Shown piece by piece: positions 12,799-17,426 of a stretch of DNA of 17,426 nucleotides. How positions within the stretch are numbered: position 1 is the first letter of the stretch; every line of letters starts with the position of its first letter. The stretch comes from Stramenopiles sp. TOSAG23-3 (taxonomy: Eukaryota; Sar): positions 1 to 17,426 of the forward strand of contig LT642345.1 of the NCBI GenBank assembly GCA_900128585.1. The letters are read 5' to 3'. The position numbers and the translations under genes are program-made. The notes beneath the pieces were generated by a model. That model ran no database searches, was not told where the DNA came from, and was given only the letters and a program-made list of their open reading frames with translations.

Positions 12799-15393
12799 AT
12801 GGCTCCAATCATATTGATGGTGGCGGAGAAGCCCTCAATTTGCAACTCTATAGCGGCTGCACTTGCGGGTGGTTTAGACAACTGTCGTTCGCGGGGCAGG
12901 TCGCCGCCCATTCATGAGTTTGCAGGATCGTTTCAAGGTCGTACGGTAATGTTTAGGGTTACTTCTGTGACGGGCCATGTCTTCTCCGTCGACTTCCCTT
13001 CCGAGTTCCAGAATTGGGAGAGTACCGCGCCGGTCGAGCTGTTTGAGGCGCCCGTCGTCCGAAAGCCGACTCGTGGGAGCATGGTTAAATTTTTGAGGGA
13101 CGAAGGGAAGGGGGTCGATTCGGTCGTTCTATGGTTGGATTGCGACAGGGAGGGGGAAAACATTTGCTTCGAAGTTCTCAGCTGTATGCAGTCGGGCATG
13201 ATCAAGCGCAAAGGCCAGCAAATATACCGGGCAAAATTTAGCGCAATTAACCCAAGCGATATCAAGCAGGCCATGAAAACGCTGGGGGAACCGAACAAGG
13301 ACGAGTCGGACTCCGTTGATGCCCGGCAAGAGCTAGACTTAAAGGTGGGGGTTGCATTTTCTCGGTTTCAGACACGGTTCTTTCAAGGCCGTTACGGCGA
13401 CTTGGATTCGGGGTGCATTAGTTTCGGCCCGTGCCAAACCCCGACCTTGGGGTTCTGCGTCAACCGGCACTTGCAGATTAAGAATTTCACGCCCGAGGAC
13501 TATTGGGTACTGGATTTGAGGATTATGCGAGACGGCCGGAACCTTGCCTTCGAGTGGGAGCGTGGGCGTGTGTTCGACCAAGAGGTGGCGATAATGTTCG
13601 AAAAAATTGTGCTTCAAAAGGGCGCGCTGAAAGTTACCCAAGTGAATACAAAAGAGACGAAGCGCGGGCGCCCGACGCCGATGAACACCGTCGAGATGCT
13701 GAAAGCGGCGTCGAAGGTGCTGGGCATTGGTCCGAAAGAGTGCATGCATGCCGCGGAAAACCTGTACCTGATGGGGTACTTGAGCTACCCAAGGACGGAG
13801 AGCACGGCCTACCCAGGGTCGTTCGACATTAAAGGTACGTTGCGCGAGCAGCAAAACCACGATGAGTGGGGCGATTTTGTTCGGGATTTGTTGCGGGACG
13901 GCCACACGAGGCCAAAGGGTGGCCACGACGCCGGGGACCACCCTCCCATAACCCCGATGAGACTCGCACAACCCGTCAATCTGCATGGCTCCCAAGCTCG
14001 CATTTACGACTTGGTGACAAGGCACTTTATCGCTACCGTGTCCCCAGACGCGCTGTTCATGACCACGAAAGTACAGGTAGAATGTTTGGGCAATGGGACA
14101 GGAACCAAGGAAAAATTTAAAGTGACTGCAACGATCCTGGTGGACCCGGGGTACTTGGCGATACAGCGGAGGGAAGAAGTCGACCCCGATGCGACGTTGC
14201 CAGAGTTCGAAGAGGGCGAAGTTTTGTCCATTGGACCGAAATGCAATTTGCAGGTTGTTGCTAAGCGCACATCTCCGCCTGGCTATTTGACGGAGTCCGA
14301 GCTGATTGGCACCATGGAACGTAACGGGATCGGAACGGATGCCTCTATACCCACACACATAGACAACATTTCAAAGCGCAACTACGTCTCGTTGGAGTCG
14401 GGGCGAAGACTGGTCCCCACACAGTTGGGAATTGTGTTGGTTCAAGGGTACTTGAGAATCGATCCCGACCTTGTCCTGCCACGCGTTCGTTCAGCCATTG
14501 AAGAACAGTGCTCGTTGATTGCAGCGGGAAAGGCAAACAAAGGGGATGTTGTGGAACAGTCACTGAGAAACTTTAGAGCAAAGTTCGAGTATTTTTGCTT
14601 GAAGATAAACATGATGGACGAACTGTTTGGAACGTCGTTTACAAAGTTGCAAAACTCAGGGACTGCATTTTCTAGGTGTGGGTTGACGCGGCGCTACTTG
14701 CAGTATATTGAGGGCCCCCCCGCGAGGCTTTACAATAAATACACGGAGCAAGTCTACTCATTGCCCCAAGGGGGGAAACTGAAGCCTGGACAAGGCGGCG
14801 TTTGCCCCGAGGGATGCAACTTTGAGTTAGTGCTGTACGTCGTAGGTTCCTCGCCCCCAAGGCATTATCCGTTTTGCCCCTACTGCTTTAACAATCCGCA
14901 ACCACAGTGGGGTCCAATGCCGAAAGACCAAACCGGCAGAAATTTTTGTTTGGAGTGCCCCTTGCCAGACTACCACCCTGTCATCAAGGACTTGACCGTT
15001 TGCGACGACCCGGAAAGTGGGGGTGTGTTCATCATGGACATTGCTTCAAAACCGAAATGGAAATTCATCTCCACTCGTAGCGCATTTACAGTAAATCTCC
15101 CCCGCACACTTGTCAGCAAAGTTCGTGTGTTGAAGCAAATTGACGAGGCCACTGGTTTTCACTTAGTAGAAGTTGAGTTTAAACCCGAAGCAGAAGTCGA
15201 TGGTGTGGTTGGAAACAAACATGTAGGATGTTTGTTAACCGACCCATTGTTGCAAGGATTGCTGCATGCCCACGAAGGGAGCGATCGAATGAAGTATAGT
15301 GGCCGGGGACGGCGCGGCGGTCGAGGAGGGCGAGGTGGACGTGGTGGCCGCGGCGGACGGGGTGGACGAGGGGGGCGCAGAGAAAGACGTTAA
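12799..15393 (+). CDS. TOP3B: DNA (and probably RNA) topoisomerase III beta
   Basis: An 864-residue type IA topoisomerase, almost the same length as human TOP3B (862). The enzyme cuts one strand, passes another and reseals it; animal TOP3B also works on mRNA together with TDRD3. The TOPRIM domain has VAEKPS (K11) and the metal-binding D114-C-D116-R-E118-GEN. The catalytic tyrosine is Y330 in GYLSYPRTES, with R332. GHDAGDHPPITP (375-386) and MERNGIGTDASIP (506-518) are further family signatures. The C-terminal zinc region is reduced: the second finger keeps C669, C673, C693 and C696; the third is partial (C717, C720, C735); the first has only C627; and no cysteines remain where the fourth should be. 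The protein ends in an RGG tail (835-860). ATG 12799 has G at -3 and G at +4, and homology begins at once. No intron interrupts it. Confidence 0.97.
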   Translation: MAPIILMVAEKPSICNSIAAALAGGLDNCRSRGRSPPIHEFAGSFQGRTVMFRVTSVTGHVFSVDFPSEFQNWESTAPVELFEAPVVRKPTRGSMVKFLRDEGKGVDSVVLWLDCDREGENICFEVLSCMQSGMIKRKGQQIYRAKFSAINPSDIKQAMKTLGEPNKDESDSVDARQELDLKVGVAFSRFQTRFFQGRYGDLDSGCISFGPCQTPTLGFCVNRHLQIKNFTPEDYWVLDLRIMRDGRNLAFEWERGRVFDQEVAIMFEKIVLQKGALKVTQVNTKETKRGRPTPMNTVEMLKAASKVLGIGPKECMHAAENLYLMGYLSYPRTESTAYPGSFDIKGTLREQQNHDEWGDFVRDLLRDGHTRPKGGHDAGDHPPITPMRLAQPVNLHGSQARIYDLVTRHFIATVSPDALFMTTKVQVECLGNGTGTKEKFKVTATILVDPGYLAIQRREEVDPDATLPEFEEGEVLSIGPKCNLQVVAKRTSPPGYLTESELIGTMERNGIGTDASIPTHIDNISKRNYVSLESGRRLVPTQLGIVLVQGYLRIDPDLVLPRVRSAIEEQCSLIAAGKANKGDVVEQSLRNFRAKFEYFCLKINMMDELFGTSFTKLQNSGTAFSRCGLTRRYLQYIEGPPARLYNKYTEQVYSLPQGGKLKPGQGGVCPEGCNFELVLYVVGSSPPRHYPFCPYCFNNPQPQWGPMPKDQTGRNFCLECPLPDYHPVIKDLTVCDDPESGGVFIMDIASKPKWKFISTRSAFTVNLPRTLVSKVRVLKQIDEATGFHLVEVEFKPEAEVDGVVGNKHVGCLLTDPLLQGLLHAHEGSDRMKYSGRGRRGGRGGRGGRGGRGGRGGRGGRRERR
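15301..15378 (+). repeat. RGG-box coding repeat in TOP3B
   Basis: Encodes residues 835-860: GRGRRG followed by about six GRG units. The codons vary (CGA, CGT, CGC, CGG), so the peptide repeat is kept by selection more than by DNA slippage. RGG boxes bind RNA and are arginine-methylated; in animals the TOP3B RGG box is needed for RNA binding. Confidence 0.9.
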
Positions 15394-15499
15394 ATCGCGG
15401 GTAACTATGATACTAACTTGGGGTAGTCTAACTAATTAAAAATCCAATATATTCATACGCGCTCAGAAAAATCGGAAGAATCCCACATTTTTTTTCAAC

Positions 15500-15505
15500 A
15501 ATAAA
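15500..15505 (+). terminator. Candidate poly(A) signal of TOP3B
   Basis: AATAAA 107 bases after the TOP3B stop codon. The spacing is plausible, but the region is AT-rich. Confidence 0.3.
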
Positions 15506-15560
15506 ATAATTGGGTTTTAACATTATTTATACTACAGCATGATACTTATTATAAATGACT

Positions 15561-15584
15561 AACAGCCAATTTTCTTGTTTTAAA
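15561..15584 (+). repeat. Motif copy 1 (AACAGCCAATTTTCTTGT)
   Basis: First of three direct copies in the convergent spacer. It reads CTAACAGCCAATTTTCTTGT and then TTTAAA. On the opposite strand, the sense strand of the NHL gene, it would read ACAAGAAAATTGGCTGTT. Confidence 0.85.
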
Positions 15585-15785
15585 TCTAACATAAAACAAT
15601 TAAGCCGCTGCTTTGAAGATCACACAAGGAATGAACCGTTTACGAGTGGAACACCGGATGAGGAAGTTGATTTATGGGTCATGTGGAAGCTGTGTTAATC
15701 CATCTACCGATTCAGATCAGTAAATGGAGTACATCTGAGAATGATAGTCAATACTAAGTGACAAGGGTATATCGATTAGTAAAAC

Positions 15786-15813
15786 CTAACAGCCATTTTT
15801 CTTGTTTTTAAAA
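15786..15813 (+). repeat. Motif copy 2
   Basis: Reads CTAACAGCCATTTTTCTTGT and then a TTTTTAAAA run. It differs from copy 1 by one base in the core. Start-to-start distance from copy 1 is 227 bases. Confidence 0.85.
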
Positions 15814-15874
15814 CAAAAAGAGCGAAGATAGATTTCAGTTCGCAGTACTTTAAAATTTTAATTACTTAAATAAC

Positions 15875-15900
15875 AACAGCCAATTTTCTTGTGTTTTTTA
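15875..15900 (+). repeat. Motif copy 3
   Basis: Reads AACAGCCAATTTTCTTGTGT and then a T run and A. It is 87 bases from copy 2 and lies 35 bases beyond the stop codon of the NHL gene, so it falls in that gene's 3' region. Confidence 0.85.
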
Positions 15901-15934
15901 ATTAGGATACACCCCTAGTACTCTTTCTTTTATG

Positions 15935-17245
15935 TTAGCACACGTAGACAACATGGTTTTCAGAATCTGCAATTGCGTACGTACCAGGCCCAACAGTGTC
16001 CGGGTCACAGGCGACGGTGAAAATATTTTTCGACCTCAAACGTCCTCGCAAAAGCTGGCCTATACCATTTCCAAATCGATCGTATATCAACACGCACGAC
16101 TCGCTTGCCGGAAGACGCGGGGCGCACACGGCCAGATTTTGATACTTGTCTACACCAACACTTGTTGGACCTGTGCCATCAACATGAACCCCAAACGATT
16201 CTTCACCAATTGTTCTCTCGTACGAACCGTCTAGCATAAAATGAATTTGCACTCTATTGTTGCCATAGTCAGCAATTGCAAGCATACCGTCGTTCCAGAA
16301 GGCGACGTCGACGGGGGTGTCGAACGTACCTTTCGTTTTGCCGTACCCCCCAAACGAGAGCTGAGTGCGACCGTCGACAAAGCGAATCAATTGAACTCTG
16401 TGGTTGCCGGTGTCTGCAACCGCAATGGTGTTGTATTTGCTGATCGACACGCCTTGGGGAGAGTCGAACTCACCCAACCGGTTTCCATTTGCCCCGATAG
16501 ACTTGACAAATTCACCTTCGCGTGTAAAAATTTGCAATCTGTGGTTGTTTGTATCAGCAACCACAACCAACCCTTCTTGAGACACTGCTACCCCACGCGG
16601 TTCGTTGAACTGCCCGTCTCCGGCTCCATACGACCCAAAAGAGCTAAGGAATTCGCCCCCAGTTCCACTGATTATGACTATGCGATGGTTGTCTGTGTCC
16701 GCGAACACAAGGTCGCCATTCTTCAGGAAGGCCATGCCACCTCCCTTGCCAGGAAAACGCAACAACTTTTCGCTCTTGCCTTCTTTCCCAGCCACCCCAA
16801 CTCCACGAATAAATGCGGTTCGCTTCCCTTCGTAAGCCTCTTTAAACCTTGGTGTTTCTCGCTCTTCTGGTTTCTCTCTGAAACGTTTGGTTACGTGCTT
16901 TTTCGTGTCGATTTTTCTCGGAGAAAACTGCGACAGGTACTCAGACGTGCATTGGCTGCTTGGGACGTTTTGTACAGCCAACCGTTTCAAGTCACTGTAC
17001 AAATGGTCCAAGAAGGCGGCTTTTTCCCGCTGCGACATCTGTTCACGCTCTAACTGATTGAACTCCATCACGTACGATTTTGAAATTGTATCGAAAAGCT
17101 TTGCTTTTGCAAGGGGATCAATTGCCGCCGACATTTCCTCCTGGGCGATGATAGATTCCCGGTTGGGTTTGCCCCCGAACTTCCGCGGAGAAGCCAGTGG
17201 TGGCAAAGTTTGGCCTGGAATCGCACTTGAAGCCGCTGCTCCCAT
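15935..17245 (-). CDS. NHL-repeat beta-propeller protein with N-myristoylation signal
   Basis: A 436-residue protein. It begins MGAAASS, which fits the N-myristoylation rule (Gly2, Ser6), so membrane attachment is predicted. Residues about 20-150 are polar and probably helical. From about 165 to the end there are six NHL-type blades, four with the clear signature A-D-x-x-N-[HN]-R: FADTDNHR (181-188), VADTNNHR (229-236), VADTGNHR (276-283) and IADYGNNR (324-331). The fifth (about 360-388) is degenerate, and the last carries IADSENH (425-431). NHL propellers are binding platforms for protein or RNA. There is no RING, B-box or kinase domain, so this is not a TRIM-type ligase. The precise partner is unknown. 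ATG 17245 has A at -3. It is convergent with TOP3B, 541 bases apart. Confidence 0.9.
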   Translation of the reverse strand: MGAAASSAIPGQTLPPLASPRKFGGKPNRESIIAQEEMSAAIDPLAKAKLFDTISKSYVMEFNQLEREQMSQREKAAFLDHLYSDLKRLAVQNVPSSQCTSEYLSQFSPRKIDTKKHVTKRFREKPEERETPRFKEAYEGKRTAFIRGVGVAGKEGKSEKLLRFPGKGGGMAFLKNGDLVFADTDNHRIVIISGTGGEFLSSFGSYGAGDGQFNEPRGVAVSQEGLVVVADTNNHRLQIFTREGEFVKSIGANGNRLGEFDSPQGVSISKYNTIAVADTGNHRVQLIRFVDGRTQLSFGGYGKTKGTFDTPVDVAFWNDGMLAIADYGNNRVQIHFMLDGSYERTIGEESFGVHVDGTGPTSVGVDKYQNLAVCAPRLPASESCVLIYDRFGNGIGQLLRGRLRSKNIFTVACDPDTVGPGTYAIADSENHVVYVC

Positions 17246-17390
17246 TGTTGCGTGAAATTGAAGTTATTTTGTTAACTGAATCTATCCAATGGATTCAACT
17301 GTAAATTTAGTTTTCTTGTATTAACTTGATTGATGTTATAAATTGTTCCTCGAAGTCTTTAATCACTATTCACAAACACATTCAAAAGTG
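17246..17390 (-). other. Upstream region of the NHL gene
   Basis: A 145-base AT-rich stretch before the NHL start. Read on the minus strand it contains a weak TTTATAAC at about 17336-17343, and no other element I can support. Confidence 0.4.
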
Positions 17391-17426
17391 GACCGACCGA
17401 CCGACCGACCGCAAGGCAAGGCAAGG
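17391..17426. repeat. (GACC)5 followed by (GCAAG)3 at right edge
   Basis: Five GACC units (17391-17410) run directly into three GCAAG units and a final G at the end of the window. Like the left edge, the window stops inside a simple repeat, so the true length is unknown. Confidence 0.95.

Larger units (their letters stand above)
15394..15934. other. Convergent spacer between TOP3B and NHL gene
   Basis: Both genes end here. No ORF is credible. The notable content is a motif AACAGCCA(A/T)TTTTCTTGT present three times (15561, 15788, 15875) and a non-repetitive, less AT-rich stretch at about 15600-15775 that could hold a non-coding RNA, but I recognise no tRNA, snRNA or snoRNA in it. Confidence 0.55.

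Noticed and set aside
13339-14358. 339-codon open frame on the minus strand opposite TOP3B
   Set aside because: Shadow of TOP3B; Arg/His-rich translation without motifs.
15600-15775. Complex, less AT-rich stretch that might hide a non-coding RNA
   Set aside because: I could not find tRNA, snRNA, snoRNA or SRP signatures or a convincing fold by eye; recorded only as a spacer.
1-17426. CRISPR array, insertion sequence, LTR or other mobile element
   Set aside because: No regularly spaced repeats with unique spacers, no transposase or reverse-transcriptase motifs and no terminal repeats were seen.

Overview
The window is nuclear DNA of a eukaryote. It encodes full-length relatives of MRE11, RCC1, DNA topoisomerase III beta, eIF4E, an NHL-repeat protein, and a large chromatin protein with PHD and HMG-box domains. 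All six coding regions are uninterrupted, so the source is intron-poor. The coding parts are fairly GC-rich, while the spacers are very AT-rich and full of GAA, GAAA and poly-T tracts. This fits a compact unicellular protist or alga. I see nothing in the sequence that fixes the lineage, and no bacterial, viral or transposon gene.

Layout, left to right: a (GAAA)18 repeat at the left edge; a 1737-residue chromatin protein (370-5583, +) with an AT-hook, a Tudor-like segment, coiled coils, a BPTF-type PHD finger, three HMG boxes and acidic tails; an AT-rich spacer with a purine tract followed by a complementary pyrimidine tract; eIF4E (6544-7134, +); a short convergent spacer; MRE11 (7389-9527, -); a 1.1 kb divergent spacer with a second, larger purine/pyrimidine foldback; RCC1 (10669-12180, +); a 0.6 kb spacer with a GC-rich island and a TATA-like element; TOP3B (12799-15393, +); a convergent spacer with three copies of an unexplained motif; and an NHL beta-propeller protein (15935-17245, -) with an N-myristoylation signal. 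Tetra- and pentanucleotide repeats close the right edge.

Starts: several open frames extend upstream through non-ATG codons. In every gene I chose the in-frame ATG where homology or domain content begins. All six chosen ATGs have a purine at -3, which supports the choice.

Four of the six genes act on chromosomes: the chromatin reader, MRE11 (break repair), RCC1 (Ran-GTP gradient on chromatin) and TOP3B (DNA/RNA strand passage). eIF4E and the NHL protein are unrelated. Eukaryotic neighbours are seldom co-functional, so I treat the clustering as probably chance. I found no clear new multi-gene system. The features most worth checking are the domain combination of the first protein, the loss of zinc fingers in TOP3B beside a kept RGG tail, the paired purine/pyrimidine tracts, and the triplicated motif near 15.56-15.90 kb.
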